Assembly (NCBI RefSeq): GCF_030269665.1
Contig: NZ_BSTS01000023.1
Location: 34,663 to 98,662 of the forward strand
From: Actinomycetospora sp. NBRC 106375
GTDB taxonomy: Bacteria > Actinomycetota > Actinomycetes > Mycobacteriales > Pseudonocardiaceae
DNA: 64,000 nt
Direction: 5' to 3'
Positions 16,163 to 25,682 of the stretch are shown here, piece by piece. The notes beneath the pieces were generated by a model that saw only the letters and a program-made list of their open reading frames with translations, was not told the DNA's origin and did no database searches. A program made the position numbers and the translations under genes. Numbering within the stretch: the first letter of the stretch is position 1; the number at the start of each line of letters is the position of its first letter.

Positions 16163-17154
16163 TGCTCCCGCACGACGTCGGCCGGGTCCTTGTCGATGCG
16201 CAGCCCCTGGTAGCGGGGGTGGCGCAGCCGGCCGTCACCGGTCCACTCGCTGAACCCCACCGCGCACACCAGCTCCGGGAGCACCCAGTGCTGCCCCTTC
16301 TCGCGGACGGCGTCGACGAACGGGGCCTCGTCGGCCGCGAGGTCGTCGAGGCGGTCCCGCAGCATCGCGAGCGTCGCCGCGTCGTAGCCGGTGCCGACCT
16401 TGCCGGCGTAGCGCAGCTGCCGAGACCCGTCGTAGTACCCCACCAGCAGCGCCCCGAGCCCGCGCCGCGACCCGCTCGGGTCGGTCCAGCCGCCGATGAC
16501 GAACTCCTGGTCGCGGACGCACTTGAGCTTGAGCCAGTCGCGGCTGCGCCCGCCGAGGACATAGGGGGCGTCGCTGCGCTTGGCGATCAGCCCTTCCCAG
16601 CCGTCGCCGCAGGCCTCGGCGAGGAGCTCGCTCGGGTCCCCCTCCAGCGCCGGGCTGCGGTACAGCGGCTTCCGGAACGTCACGACGGCGTCGAGGATCC
16701 GGTGCCGTGTCGACTGCGGCAGCCGGGTCACGTCGATGTCGTCGAGCACGAGCAGGTCGAACAGGTGCGCCTCGACCTCGACGCCCGTGCGCCGGGCGCG
16801 ATTCGGATCCTGGAGGTGCATACGTGCCTGGAGGCTCGAGAACGTCCCGTCGGTCGCGGTGATCTCGCCGTCGAGGACGAACCGGTCCGGGCCCTGCTCC
16901 GCGAGGGCCTCCACGATCTCGGGGTAGCTGCCGTCCATCGACTTCTGGTTGCGCGACCACAGCTGCGGCGTCCCAGCTTTGTCGCGGGTGGCGATGACCC
17001 GCACGCCGTCGAGCTTGCGCTCGAACACCCACCCTGCGCCGGGCGGGTGCTCCTTCGACAGCGTGGCCAGCATCGGCGCCCGGAACCCCGACCCGTCCGC
17101 CCGGCGCAGCGCGCGCTGCTGCTCGGGCGGGAGGTCCCACACGTCGTCGGCCAC
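16159..17154 (-). CDS. ATP-dependent DNA ligase (LigC/LigD-type)
   Basis: A 331-residue ligase with nucleotidyltransferase motifs: I, ERKLDGVRVI (Lys47 as AMP acceptor); III, FVLDGEITATDG; IV, EGLIAKRSDAPYVLGG; V, DWLKLKCVRDQEFVIGG; then an OB-fold domain (YAGKVGTGYDAATL). Size and motifs fit single-domain ligases of the LigC or LigD ligase type. The GTG start is preceded by AGGGAGG. No Ku or polymerase gene is adjacent, so a role in end joining is not shown. Confidence 0.85.
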   Translation of the reverse strand: MADDVWDLPPEQQRALRRADGSGFRAPMLATLSKEHPPGAGWVFERKLDGVRVIATRDKAGTPQLWSRNQKSMDGSYPEIVEALAEQGPDRFVLDGEITATDGTFSSLQARMHLQDPNRARRTGVEVEAHLFDLLVLDDIDVTRLPQSTRHRILDAVVTFRKPLYRSPALEGDPSELLAEACGDGWEGLIAKRSDAPYVLGGRSRDWLKLKCVRDQEFVIGGWTDPSGSRRGLGALLVGYYDGSRQLRYAGKVGTGYDAATLAMLRDRLDDLAADEAPFVDAVREKGQHWVLPELVCAVGFSEWTGDGRLRHPRYQGLRIDKDPADVVREQ

Positions 17155-17227
17155 GTCGACCTCCCTACCCGACCCCGGTCGCCGGGATGCGCGCCGGCGT
17201 GTCGCTCACCTGAGGATGTGGCGATCC

Positions 17228-17258
17228 TGGCGTCAGACGCCAGCAATGCCGCATTGCT
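17228..17258. promoter_or_regulatory. two adjoining perfect palindromes in a divergent gap
   Basis: TGGCGTCAGACGCCA (15 bp) and AGCAATGCCGCATTGCT (17 bp) are both perfect inverted repeats and share one A. They lie between the divergent ligase gene (start 17154) and a small acidic-protein gene (start 17283), about 25 bases before the latter. They look like protein-binding sites or a paired hairpin; no regulator is identified. Confidence 0.55.
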
Positions 17259-17282
17259 CGTACTCCCCTACCGTTCTGGACC

Positions 17283-17471
17283 ATGAGCGAGCAGCGCAAC
17301 GAGGCGGCGAACATCGAGCAGCGCTACGTCGCCGAGCAGAACGACGAGGAGGCGCTCGTCGAGGGTCTCGACCCGGACAAGCCACGTGAGCAGAAGACCA
17401 CCGACAAGATCAAGGCGGCCGGGGACGACGTCGAGGAGCACGTCGAGGAGATGACGGACCCCGAGAGGTGA
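17283..17471 (+). CDS. small acidic hypothetical protein
   Basis: A 62-residue, charge-rich protein (MSEQRNEAANIEQRYVAEQN to EEHVEEMTDPER) with no hydrophobic segment and no recognised domain. High Glu, Asp and Lys content suggests a soluble, perhaps disordered, stress-type protein. It stands alone between the ligase and the reductase gene, directly downstream of the double palindrome. Codon third positions are G/C rich and the ATG is well placed, so it is probably real. Confidence 0.55.
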   Translation: MSEQRNEAANIEQRYVAEQNDEEALVEGLDPDKPREQKTTDKIKAAGDDVEEHVEEMTDPER

Positions 17472-17528
17472 CCCGCCGGTAACCCGATGCGTGGCGGTCG
17501 TCGGTGGCCTGTGCCACGATCCTCCGCC

Positions 17529-19550
17529 ATGCGGTATCTGGTGACCGGCGGTACCGGGTTTCTCGGGCGGATGGTCCTCGCCCGTCTGCTCGCACGTGAC
17601 GACTGCGAAGCGGTGTACGCGTTGGTCCGGGAGGGCTCACGCGACCGACTGCTGCGCCGGTTCGCCGACGTCGAGGGCCACGACAAGATCGTGCCGGTCG
17701 TCGGCGACCTGACCGCGCCGCGGCTGGGCCTGCACGACGCGGAGATCGACGGGCTCGGTGGGCGCGTCGACCACGTCCTGCACCTCGGCGCGATCTACGA
17801 CATCACCGCCGACGACGACACCAACCACGCGGCGAACGTCGACGGTACGCGCGGCGTCGTCGAGCTGGCCGCGAGGATCGACGCCGGCTGCGTCCACCAC
17901 GTCTCCTCGGTCGCCGTCGCCGGCGAGTACGAGGGCACGTTCACCGAGGACGACCTCGACGTCGGACAGCGCTTCGGCAACCCGTACCACCGCACCAAGT
18001 ACGAGGCCGAGCGCATCGTCCGTGAGGAGTCGACCACCCCCTGGCGCGTCTACCGCCCCGCGGTCGTCGTCGGCGACTCGCAGACCGGCGAGATGGACAA
18101 GATCGACGGGCCGTACTACCTGCTCACCGCGATCTCCCTGCTCGGGCGCCTGCCGGCCGCCCTGCGGTTCGCCATCCCCGAGCTCGGCGCCACCAACGTC
18201 GTCCCGGTCGACTTCGTCGCCGACGCGATGGTCCACCTCGCGCACCAGCCCGGTCTCGACGGGCGCGCGTTCCACCTGGTGCACCCGCGCCCGCAGCCGG
18301 TCTCCGAGGTCTACAACGCCCTCGCCGGCCCGCTCGGCGCCCCGAAGGTGCAGGCCACGATCCCGGACGCGGTCGGGAACCTCCTCCAGCGGGCCGCCGG
18401 CGCCGCGTCGACCGTCCCCGCCCTCGCCGCCGCCCGCGACATCGTCCTCGCCGAGCTCGACATCCCGCCCGAGGTGCTCCCCCACCTGACCTTCCCGACG
18501 CACTTCACCGCCGAGAAGACGGCCGCGGCGCTCGCCGGGTCGGGCATCGCGAGCCCGGAGTTCGGCGACTACGCGCCGGTCCTCGTCGAGTGGTGGCGCG
18601 AGCACCTCGACCCCAATCGTCACCGGCGCCCACGGCCCGGCGGCCCGCTGCAGGGCCGCCGGGTCGTGATCACGGGCGCGTCGTCGGGCATCGGCCGGGA
18701 GACCGCGTTCAAGGTCGCCCGCTCCGGCGGCGTGCCGCTGCTGGTGGCGCGGCGCACCGAGGAGCTCGAGGAGGTCAAGGCCGAGATCGAGCGCGACGGC
18801 GGCCAGGCCTGGGTCTACTCGTGCGACATCACCGACGGGGAGTCGGTACAGGCGCTGGTCAAGACGATGATCAACGACCACGCCGGCCCGGACACCGGCA
18901 TCGACATGCTCGTGAACAACGCCGGGCGCTCGATCCGCCGCGGGGTGCGCCTCGAGCTGGAGCGCTTCCACGACTTCGAGCGCACGATGGCGATCAACTA
19001 CTTCGGCGCGGTCCGGCTGACGCTCGCGCTGCTGCCGCACATGCTCGAGCGACGGTTCGGGCACATCGTGGACATCTCCTCCATCGGTGTGCAGACGGGC
19101 CCGCCGCGGTTCTCGGCGTACGTGGCGAGCAAGGCCGCGCTGGACGCGTGGGCCTCGATCGTCGCCACCGAGGTGCTCGGCGAGGGCGTCACGTTCACGA
19201 CGGTGCACATGCCGCTCGTGCGCACCCCGATGATCGCGCCGACCCGGATCTACGACGCCTTCCCCACCGACTCCCCCGAGGAGGCGGCGGACAAGGTCAT
19301 GCGCGCGCTGGTCGACCGCCCCAAGCACGTCGGCACGGCGCTGGGCACCCTCGGCGCGGTGGCGGGCGCACTGACGCCGCGGATCAAGGACGGTGTCATG
19401 CACATCGCCTACCGCGTGTTCCCCGAGTCGGCGGCGGCGCGTGAGGGTAGTGACCTCGACAGGCACGACGACGCCCGCACCCTCGACACGGGCCCGCTCT
19501 CGCGCGGCGCCCAGGCCATGGCCCGACTTCTCCCTGGAGTGCACTGGTGA
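17529..19550 (+). CDS. double SDR protein, fatty acyl-CoA reductase-like
   Basis: A 673-residue fusion. Residues 1-360 are an extended SDR: YLVTGGTGFLGRMVLARLL dinucleotide site and active-site PYHRTKYEAERIV (Tyr-x3-Lys). Residues about 375-640 are a classical SDR: RVVITGASSGIGRETAFKVA, NNAGRS, and SSIGVQTGPPRFSAYVASKA (Tyr-x3-Lys). This two-domain layout is that of bacterial fatty acyl-CoA/ACP reductases and mycobacterial AcrA1-type proteins. It would reduce an acyl thioester to aldehyde and alcohol with NADPH. The overlapping acyl-CoA synthetase gene could supply the substrate. Confidence 0.8.
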   Translation: MRYLVTGGTGFLGRMVLARLLARDDCEAVYALVREGSRDRLLRRFADVEGHDKIVPVVGDLTAPRLGLHDAEIDGLGGRVDHVLHLGAIYDITADDDTNHAANVDGTRGVVELAARIDAGCVHHVSSVAVAGEYEGTFTEDDLDVGQRFGNPYHRTKYEAERIVREESTTPWRVYRPAVVVGDSQTGEMDKIDGPYYLLTAISLLGRLPAALRFAIPELGATNVVPVDFVADAMVHLAHQPGLDGRAFHLVHPRPQPVSEVYNALAGPLGAPKVQATIPDAVGNLLQRAAGAASTVPALAAARDIVLAELDIPPEVLPHLTFPTHFTAEKTAAALAGSGIASPEFGDYAPVLVEWWREHLDPNRHRRPRPGGPLQGRRVVITGASSGIGRETAFKVARSGGVPLLVARRTEELEEVKAEIERDGGQAWVYSCDITDGESVQALVKTMINDHAGPDTGIDMLVNNAGRSIRRGVRLELERFHDFERTMAINYFGAVRLTLALLPHMLERRFGHIVDISSIGVQTGPPRFSAYVASKAALDAWASIVATEVLGEGVTFTTVHMPLVRTPMIAPTRIYDAFPTDSPEEAADKVMRALVDRPKHVGTALGTLGAVAGALTPRIKDGVMHIAYRVFPESAAAREGSDLDRHDDARTLDTGPLSRGAQAMARLLPGVHW

Positions 19551-21172
19551 AGACCCCGTTCGGCACCCCCACCGAGCTCGCGACCGGGCTGCGGCTGCTG
19601 ACCGGAGCAGGCGTCATCGCCCCCGTCGCCCCCCATCGCGCGGCGCTGTTCCCGACCGCGCTCTACCGCTACGGGTTCACCCCGACCACCGCGTTCGTCG
19701 TCGGGCGCTGGCGCCACCCCGACCGCGTCGCCATCGTCGACGACCGCGGCACCGTCACCTTCCGCGAGATCCACGACCGCACCGACCGGCTCGCCCGCGC
19801 CCTCGCCGACCGCCGCGTCGGGCCGGGCAGCCGTGTCGCCGTGCTCTGCCGCAACCACCGCGGGCCGATCGAGACGATCCTCGCGGTCAGCAAGGTCGGC
19901 GCCGACGTCGTCCTGCTCAACACCGGCCTCTCCCCCGCGCAGATGAAGGCCGTGGCCGAGGAGCAGGACATCACGACGATCGTCGTCGACTCCGACCTCG
20001 CCGACCGGCTCGAGCAGGTCCCCGACGACGTCAAGCGCATCCACGCCTGGACCGAGGGCACCGGCTGCTGGGGCGACGACACCCTCGAGGGCCTCATCGG
20101 CGCCGACGGGTCGCAGCCGCTGCCGACCAAGCCGCCGGTGGGCAAGACGATCGTGCTGACCTCGGGCACCACCGGCACCCCGAAGGGCGCCGAGCGCCCG
20201 TCGCCGAACGGGATCGGCGTGGTCAACGCGATCCTCTCGCGCATCCCGCTGACCGCGCAGGAGCCGGCGCTGGTCTGCGCGCCGCTGTTCCACACGTGGG
20301 GCTTCGCGGCGTTCCAGATCGGCGCGCTGATGGGCTCGACGCTGATCCTGCGCCGCAAGTTCGACCCCGAGGACGCGCTGGCCCAGCTCGCGCAGCACCG
20401 GTGCACCGCGATGTTCGCGGTGCCGGTGATGCTCCAGCGCATGCTCGAGCTCGACGACGAGGTCAAGGCGCGCTACGACACCTCGGCGCTGGTGACCGTC
20501 ACCGCCACCGGCTCGGCGATGCCGCCGGCGAAGGTCACCGAGTTCCTCGAGACCTTCGGCGACAAGCTCTACATGCTCTACGGCTCCACCGAGGTGTCCT
20601 GGGCGTCCATCGCGAAACCCGAGGAGCTGCGGTCCCAGCCCGGCACCGCGGGCCGCCCGCCGGTCGGCACCACGGTGAAGATCCTCGGCGACGACGACCG
20701 CGAGCTCCCGACCGGCGAGACCGGGCGCATCTTCGTCGGCAACGACATGCTCTTCACCGGCTACACCGGCGGCCGCGGCGAGACCGAGGTCGTCGACGAC
20801 ATGCTCGGCACCGGCGACCTCGGGCACTACGACCGCGACGGCCTGCTGTTCATCTCCGGCCGCGCCGACGACATGATCGTCTCGGGTGGGGAGAACATCC
20901 ACGCGGGCGAGGTCGAGGGCCTGCTCGCCGACATGGACGGGGTCAAGGAGGCCGCGGTCGTCGGCGTCGACGACGAGGAGTACGGCCAGCGCCTGGCCGC
21001 CTACCTCGTGCTCGAGTCCGGGGCGAAGGTCGACGCGGACGGGGTGCGCGACCACGTCAAGAACCACCTCGCCCGCTTCGCTGCGCCGCGCGACGTCGAG
21101 TTCCTCGACGAGCTGCCCCGCAACAACACCGGCAAGGTGCTGAAGAAGGAGCTGGGGACCTCGTCGTCCTGA
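19547..21172 (+). CDS. AMP-dependent acyl-CoA synthetase (FadD type)
   Basis: A 541-residue ANL-superfamily ligase. The P-loop is IVLTSGTTGTPKGAERPSPN, followed by YMLYGSTEVSWASIAKPEEL, TGDLGHYDRDGLLFISGRAD, DMIVSGGENIHAGEVEGLLA and the C-terminal Lys motif NNTGKVLKKEL. It activates a fatty or aryl acid to acyl-AMP and then acyl-CoA. The GTG start overlaps the reductase gene, so the pair probably activates and then reduces a fatty acid, for wax ester or alcohol formation (inference). Confidence 0.85.
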   Translation: MKTPFGTPTELATGLRLLTGAGVIAPVAPHRAALFPTALYRYGFTPTTAFVVGRWRHPDRVAIVDDRGTVTFREIHDRTDRLARALADRRVGPGSRVAVLCRNHRGPIETILAVSKVGADVVLLNTGLSPAQMKAVAEEQDITTIVVDSDLADRLEQVPDDVKRIHAWTEGTGCWGDDTLEGLIGADGSQPLPTKPPVGKTIVLTSGTTGTPKGAERPSPNGIGVVNAILSRIPLTAQEPALVCAPLFHTWGFAAFQIGALMGSTLILRRKFDPEDALAQLAQHRCTAMFAVPVMLQRMLELDDEVKARYDTSALVTVTATGSAMPPAKVTEFLETFGDKLYMLYGSTEVSWASIAKPEELRSQPGTAGRPPVGTTVKILGDDDRELPTGETGRIFVGNDMLFTGYTGGRGETEVVDDMLGTGDLGHYDRDGLLFISGRADDMIVSGGENIHAGEVEGLLADMDGVKEAAVVGVDDEEYGQRLAAYLVLESGAKVDADGVRDHVKNHLARFAAPRDVEFLDELPRNNTGKVLKKELGTSSS

Positions 21173-21188
21173 CCCGCAAGATGGACAC

Positions 21189-21686
21189 GTGACGGAGCCC
21201 GGGCAGCACCTGCGCGCTCCCGCGCAGCGCGTCAGCCCGCGCGCCCGGCACTGGTGGGCCCTGCGCTCCGGGCTGGGCACGCTCGCGGTGCTGGTGCCGC
21301 AGGTCGGCGTCGCGCTCTTCCTGCCCGCGTACGCGGACCTCATGCTGCTCACGGGCGCGGTGACCGTCCTCGTCGGGCTCACGCACCTGCTGGTCGTGCC
21401 GCGGATGCGCTACGCCCTGCACCGCTGGGAGATCACCGACGACGCCGTGCACACCCTGACCGGCTGGCTGCGCCTGGAGTGGCGGATCGCGCCGATCACC
21501 CGCGTGCAGACCGTCGACACCGACCGCGGCCCGCTGCAGCGCGCGCTGGGGCTGTCGTCGGTGACGGTCACGACGGCCTCGTCGAGCGGGGCGCTGTCGA
21601 TCGACGGGCTCGACGCCGACGACGCCCGCACCCTCGCCGACCGCCTCACCCGGGCGACCGAGCACGCGGGCGGGGACGCGACGTGA
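21189..21686 (+). CDS. bacterial PH-domain membrane protein (YdbS-like)
   Basis: A 165-residue protein with two N-terminal helices (GLGTLAVLVPQVGVALFLP and LMLLTGAVTVLVGLTHLLV), then a bPH2-type domain: YALHRWEITDDAVHTLTGWL, RLEWRIAPITRVQTVDTDRG and ALGLSSVTVTTASSSG. This is the YdbS arrangement, and the following gene is the matching YdbT-like protein, overlapping by GTGA. The role of the pair is not established in actinobacteria. Confidence 0.75.
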   Translation: MTEPGQHLRAPAQRVSPRARHWWALRSGLGTLAVLVPQVGVALFLPAYADLMLLTGAVTVLVGLTHLLVVPRMRYALHRWEITDDAVHTLTGWLRLEWRIAPITRVQTVDTDRGPLQRALGLSSVTVTTASSSGALSIDGLDADDARTLADRLTRATEHAGGDAT

Positions 21687-23155
21687 GCGCGCCGGCCGGC
21701 CCGGAGTGGCAGCGCCTCGACCGCCGGATGCTCGTCGTCCACCCCGCCGTCGACCTGATCAAGCTCGTGCCGGTCCTGCTCATCATCGCGATCACGGGCG
21801 GGTCCAGCGACGACCGCTGGCGCCTCGGCGGCGGCATGCTGCTGGCGGTCGCGGTGCTGGTGCTCGGGGTGTCGCGGTGGTTCACCACCAGCTACCGGAT
21901 CGGCGACGACCGCGTGGAGCTGCGCCACGGCCTGCTGCGCCGCCACCACCGCAGCGTGCACCGCGACCGCATCCGCACGGCCGACCTCACCGCCAACCCG
22001 GCGCACCGCCTGTTCGGGCTCGCCGTGGTGCGCGTCGGGACGGGACGCCGCGAGGGCGGGGAGGACGCCGAGCTGACCCTCGACGCGGTGCGCCGCGGCG
22101 AGGCCGAGCGGCTGCGCGCCCTGCTCCTCGGCGAGCCCGACCCGGCCGCGGACGCGCCCCCGGTGCTCGCCCGCCTCCGCTGGGGCTGGGTGCGCTTCGC
22201 GCCCCTGACGTTCTCGGCGCTCGCCGTCGTCGGCGCGGTGTGGGTGGGGCTCATCCGGCTGGCCGACGAGTTCTCGGTGCGGCCCGGCGCCGTCGTGCTG
22301 GAGCAGACCGCCGGCCGCGCGCCGGTGTGGCTCGGTGCGGCGGCACTGGTCGTCACCGCGGTGTTCGGGGCGGCCGTCGTGTTCGTCGAGAACTGGTGGG
22401 GCTACCGCCTCACGCGCGCCGACGACGGCGGGCTCGTGCTGCGCCGCGGCCTGCTGACTCGCCGCACGCTCTCGCTCGAGGGGCGGCGCCTCCGCGGCGT
22501 CGAGCTCGACGAGCCCCTGCTCGTGCGTCTCGGCCGCGGTGCGCGTCCGCTCGCGCTGACCACCGGGCTGCGCGCCGACGGGTCGGGCGAGCACGTCGGC
22601 GGCGTCGGCCCCGCGATGCCCCGCCGCGAGGCGCACCGCGTGGCGGCCGGGGTGCTGGGCGTCGGCGCGCAGCAGGCGACGCGAACGCCCCTGGAGCGCC
22701 ACCCGCGCGCGGCGGTGGTCCGGCGGCTGACGCGCGGCGTCGGCCCCGCGCTCGTCGTCGCCGTCGTGCTGCTCGCCCTGCCCCAGGCACCGGCCGACGG
22801 GATCGTCGTGCCGGTCCTGCTCGTCGTGGCGTTGCTGTTCGCGCTGGACCGCGTGCGCTCGCTCGGGCACGCGCTGACCGGCCAGCACCTCGTCACGCGC
22901 CAGGGCTCCTGGGTGCGCCGTACGGTCGTGCTGCGCCGCGGCGGGGTGATCGGCTGGCGGCTCACGCAGTCGTTCACCCAGCGCCGCGCCGGGCTGGTCA
23001 CGCTGCACGCGGTCACCGCGGCCGGGCGCGGGCGCTACGAGGTGCTCGACGTCGGCGCCGGCCGGGCGCTGGAGCTCGTCGACGACGTCACGCCCGGGCT
23101 GCTGGCGCCGTTCGTGATCGACGGTCGGGCAGCCGGGCGCTTCGTGCGCCGTTAG
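21683..23155 (+). CDS. bacterial PH-domain membrane protein (YdbT-like)
   Basis: A 490-residue protein made of repeated membrane-helix plus bPH2 units. [39 protein letters not shown] and [40 protein letters not shown] are the domain cores, with helices in between ([64 protein letters not shown]). Pairs with the YdbS-like gene upstream in one operon. Confidence 0.75.
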   Translation: MSAPAGPEWQRLDRRMLVVHPAVDLIKLVPVLLIIAITGGSSDDRWRLGGGMLLAVAVLVLGVSRWFTTSYRIGDDRVELRHGLLRRHHRSVHRDRIRTADLTANPAHRLFGLAVVRVGTGRREGGEDAELTLDAVRRGEAERLRALLLGEPDPAADAPPVLARLRWGWVRFAPLTFSALAVVGAVWVGLIRLADEFSVRPGAVVLEQTAGRAPVWLGAAALVVTAVFGAAVVFVENWWGYRLTRADDGGLVLRRGLLTRRTLSLEGRRLRGVELDEPLLVRLGRGARPLALTTGLRADGSGEHVGGVGPAMPRREAHRVAAGVLGVGAQQATRTPLERHPRAAVVRRLTRGVGPALVVAVVLLALPQAPADGIVVPVLLVVALLFALDRVRSLGHALTGQHLVTRQGSWVRRTVVLRRGGVIGWRLTQSFTQRRAGLVTLHAVTAAGRGRYEVLDVGAGRALELVDDVTPGLLAPFVIDGRAAGRFVRR

Positions 23156-23165
23156 GGTCGGTCGT

Positions 23166-23840
23166 GTGAGTGCCCGTCTGGTGTGGATCGACTGCGAGAT
23201 GACCGGCCTCGATCTGAAGAACGACGCGCTGATCGAGATCGCCGCCCTGGTGACCGACGCCGACCTCGTGCCCTTCGGCGAGGGCGTCGACGTCGTCATC
23301 CACGCGCCGGACGCCGCGCTCGACGCGATGCCCGACGTCGTGCGCGACATGCACGCGAAGTCCGGGCTCACCGACGAGGTGCGGCAGTCGACGGTGACGA
23401 TGGCCGAGGCCGAGAAGCTCGTGCTCGACTACATCCGCGAGCACGTCCCCGAGGGCCGCTCGGCGCCGCTGTGCGGCAACTCGATCGCCACCGACCGCGG
23501 CTTCCTCGCCCGCGACATGCCCGAGCTCGACGGCTACCTGCACTACCGCATGGTCGACGTCAGCTCGATCAAGGAGCTGTGCCGGCGCTGGTACCCGCGC
23601 ATCTACTACGCGCAGCCCGAGAAGGGCCTCGCGCACCGCGCGCTCGCCGACGTCCGCGAGTCGATCCGCGAGCTCGAGTACTACCGGCGCACGGCCTTCG
23701 TGCCCCTGCCGGGCCCGAGCACCGAGGAGGCCCAGACCGCGGCCTCGTCGGTGGTGGCCGAGGACCGCGCCGGCGTCGTCGCGGCGTCGTCGGAGCAGGC
23801 GGGCCCGGCCGGGGGCCAGGCACCGCCGCCGGAGGGCTGA
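23166..23840 (+). CDS. orn: oligoribonuclease
   Basis: A DEDDh 3'-5' exonuclease of 224 residues. ExoI motif [12 protein letters not shown] carries Asp-x-Glu; ExoII is [19 protein letters not shown]; ExoIII is [20 protein letters not shown] with His and Asp. It degrades 2-5 nt RNA fragments to mononucleotides and is usually single copy and important for growth. The C-terminal tail after residue 180 is Ala/Pro/Gly rich and longer than in E. coli Orn, as in other actinobacteria. The GTG start lies 10 bases after the PH-protein stop; tRNA-His follows. Confidence 0.93.
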   Translation: MSARLVWIDCEMTGLDLKNDALIEIAALVTDADLVPFGEGVDVVIHAPDAALDAMPDVVRDMHAKSGLTDEVRQSTVTMAEAEKLVLDYIREHVPEGRSAPLCGNSIATDRGFLARDMPELDGYLHYRMVDVSSIKELCRRWYPRIYYAQPEKGLAHRALADVRESIRELEYYRRTAFVPLPGPSTEEAQTAASSVVAEDRAGVVAASSEQAGPAGGQAPPPEG

Positions 23841-23925
23841 TCCGGCGCCGGGCCGGTCGCGAGCGGCTCGTGCCCGGCTTGTAGGCTTGTCGAGGCTCGC
23901 CGGGGAGACCCGGAGGGCCTGCCAT

Positions 23926-23999
23926 GGTGGGTGTAGCTCAGTTGGCAGAGCACTGGGTTGTGATCCCAGGTGTCGCGGGTTCAAGTCCCGTCACTCACC
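23926..23999 (+). tRNA. tRNA-His (GTG)
   Basis: The cloverleaf has acceptor GTGGGTG pairing with CACTCAC, D-arm GCTCAGTTGGCAGAGC, anticodon loop TTGTGAT with anticodon GTG, and T-arm GCGGGTTCAAGTCCCGT. The base before the acceptor stem is G, fitting the extra G-1 of tRNA-His opposite discriminator C. Confidence 0.95.
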
Positions 24000-24062
24000 C
24001 GGACGGCAGAGGGGCCACCCGCTGCCGGATCGGTCCCGAAGCTTTGCTAGGGTTCTGATCAC

Positions 24063-24135
24063 GCGCCGTTAGCTCAATGGGCAGAGCAAGTGACTCTTAA
24101 TCACTGGGTTCGGGGTTCGAGTCCCTGACGGCGCA
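24063..24135 (+). tRNA. tRNA-Lys (CTT), integration target
   Basis: Acceptor GCGCCGT pairs with ACGGCGC, D-arm AGCTCAATGGGCAGAGCA, anticodon loop CTCTTAA with anticodon CTT, T-arm GGGGTTCGAGTCCCT, discriminator A. CCA is not encoded. The gene is complete although an integrase gene starts about 100 bases downstream, so the element restores its 3' end. Confidence 0.95.
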
Positions 24136-24138
24136 CCC
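24109..24138. other. candidate attachment site at the 3' end of tRNA-Lys
   Basis: The T-arm and acceptor 3' half of tRNA-Lys lie directly before the integrase gene, the usual place for the core attL/attB of tRNA-directed elements. The matching direct repeat that would define attR was not found in the window and should lie beyond 64000. Confidence 0.5.
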
Positions 24139-24236
24139 ATCGTTGCAGGTGTCGGGCCTGCGCTGCTTTCCTCCCGGAGATCGACCGGCCGTTTACCGGC
24201 CGGAAACTCCTCCGAGCTTCGTCCGGGAGACCCTCG

Positions 24237-25460
24237 ATGGCCCGTCCGCCACTCCCCCTCGGCACACCCGGCGCGATCACCGCCAAGGAAGAATCGCCGG
24301 GGGTGTGGGTGGCCCGCTGCCGCTTCCGCGATCACGACGGAGTGACCCGTCGACTGTGGAAGCAGGGTCCCTCGAAGACAGCCGCACGGGGCGCGCTGCA
24401 CCAGACGATCCAGGACCGCCAGCGCGGCTCCGGTGGTGGTCGCACGCTCACCCCCGCGTCACGGTTCGGCGAAGCAGCCGAGCTCTACCTCGCGAAGATC
24501 GACCGGAAGCGCGAGGACTCGACGCATGCTCTCTACGCCTACCACCTCGAGCGCACGGTCCTCCCTGCCCTCGGGGCGCTCCAGCTGCGCGAGTGCACCG
24601 TCGCGCGGCTCGACGCCTTCCTGGAGGCCCTCGAGCCCCGCTACGCGCCGGCTACCCGTCGAACGCTGCGCTCCATCGTCAGCGGCGTCCTCCAGGTCGG
24701 CGTGCTCCACGAGGCCCTTCCGGCCAACCCGGTCCGCGAGCTGGACCGCATCGAGCAGCCCAAGGGCCAAGCCAAGAGGAAGCCGCGTGGTCTGACCGTC
24801 GACGAGCGCCAAGCGCTACTGGGCTGGTTCGACGGCACCTCGGACGACGCCCGAGTTCGGCGTCTCCAACGGGTCGCTCGAGCCGCTGAACTGCCAGAGC
24901 TCGTCCGGCTCTGCCTCGGTACCGGCCTGCGGATCGGAGAAGCGCTCGCCGTCCGTCGGCTCGACGTGAACCTCAACGGCGTGCTGGTCCGCGGCGATCA
25001 CGGACCGGTGCGGGTGCCCGTGGTCACCATCGCCGGGAACGTGACGTGGGTGAAGGGCAAGGGCCTCGTACGGCACGACGGCAAGAGCGAGGCCGCCCTA
25101 CGAGTGATTCCGCTCCCCCAGTTCGCCGCCGATCTCCTCCGCGAACGCCTGACGCAGCCCGGAGACGAGACCTGGCCTCTCTTTCCGGCCGCCGGCCGGG
25201 ACGGGCGGATCACCTATCGCTACCCGTCCAACGTGAGGAGGACCCTGCGGTCGGTCCGCGAGGAAGTCAGCCTCGGCTGGATGACGCCGCACACCTGGCG
25301 TCGCACCTACGCCACGATCCTCGACGACGAACTCACCTTCACCGACCGCATGAAGGCCGACCTGATGGGCCAGGCCGACTTCCTGAAGAACACCTACGTC
25401 AGCCGTGGCGAGCTCCACGCCGGCGCCGCTGTCCTTCTCGATGCGGCCCTCGCTGCGTAG
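24237..25460 (+). CDS. int: tyrosine recombinase / integrase
   Basis: A 407-residue phage-type integrase. The N-terminal core-binding domain is RFGEAAELYLAKIDRKREDS to LDAFLEALEPRYAPATRRTL. The catalytic domain has LGTGLRIGEALAVRRLD (Arg near 232), PHTWRRTYATI (His-x2-Arg near 352-355) and a downstream FLKNTYVSRGE tyrosine (about 387). The ATG is preceded by GGGAGA. It lies right after tRNA-Lys and should recombine attP with that gene. The excisionase candidate is far away, at 62.7-63.0 kb. Confidence 0.9.
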   Translation: MARPPLPLGTPGAITAKEESPGVWVARCRFRDHDGVTRRLWKQGPSKTAARGALHQTIQDRQRGSGGGRTLTPASRFGEAAELYLAKIDRKREDSTHALYAYHLERTVLPALGALQLRECTVARLDAFLEALEPRYAPATRRTLRSIVSGVLQVGVLHEALPANPVRELDRIEQPKGQAKRKPRGLTVDERQALLGWFDGTSDDARVRRLQRVARAAELPELVRLCLGTGLRIGEALAVRRLDVNLNGVLVRGDHGPVRVPVVTIAGNVTWVKGKGLVRHDGKSEAALRVIPLPQFAADLLRERLTQPGDETWPLFPAAGRDGRITYRYPSNVRRTLRSVREEVSLGWMTPHTWRRTYATILDDELTFTDRMKADLMGQADFLKNTYVSRGELHAGAAVLLDAALAA

Positions 25461-25537
25461 GAACGAGGTCGAGCTGGAGATCAAATCGACTCAGATTTCG
25501 ACGCATCACGTAGGAGACCCCAGACTCGCGGATGACG

Positions 25538-25682
25538 CTCGAGGGCATTACCAGGAGCTATTGTTCTCACCCGCGTGTCCCTGAGCATCTCCAGGAGCCC
25601 CCGGTGGCGGGGGTTCGCAACACGTTTGGCACTACGGTGCCGCCAGAGCTGAGGTGGATCACGGCTCGCAACCTCACCGAGG
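25538..25682. repeat. imperfect direct repeat, copy A (in a 466-base gap without genes)
   Basis: This stretch resembles 28603-28741 in the same orientation: shared blocks include TTGTTCTC, GCGTGTC-CTGAG, GTTCGCA-CACG and CTCACCGAG, about 70-75% identity by eye with small gaps. The gap 25461-25926 otherwise holds only short frames (for example 25532-25834) with no recognisable domain, and I call no gene there. Confidence 0.5.
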
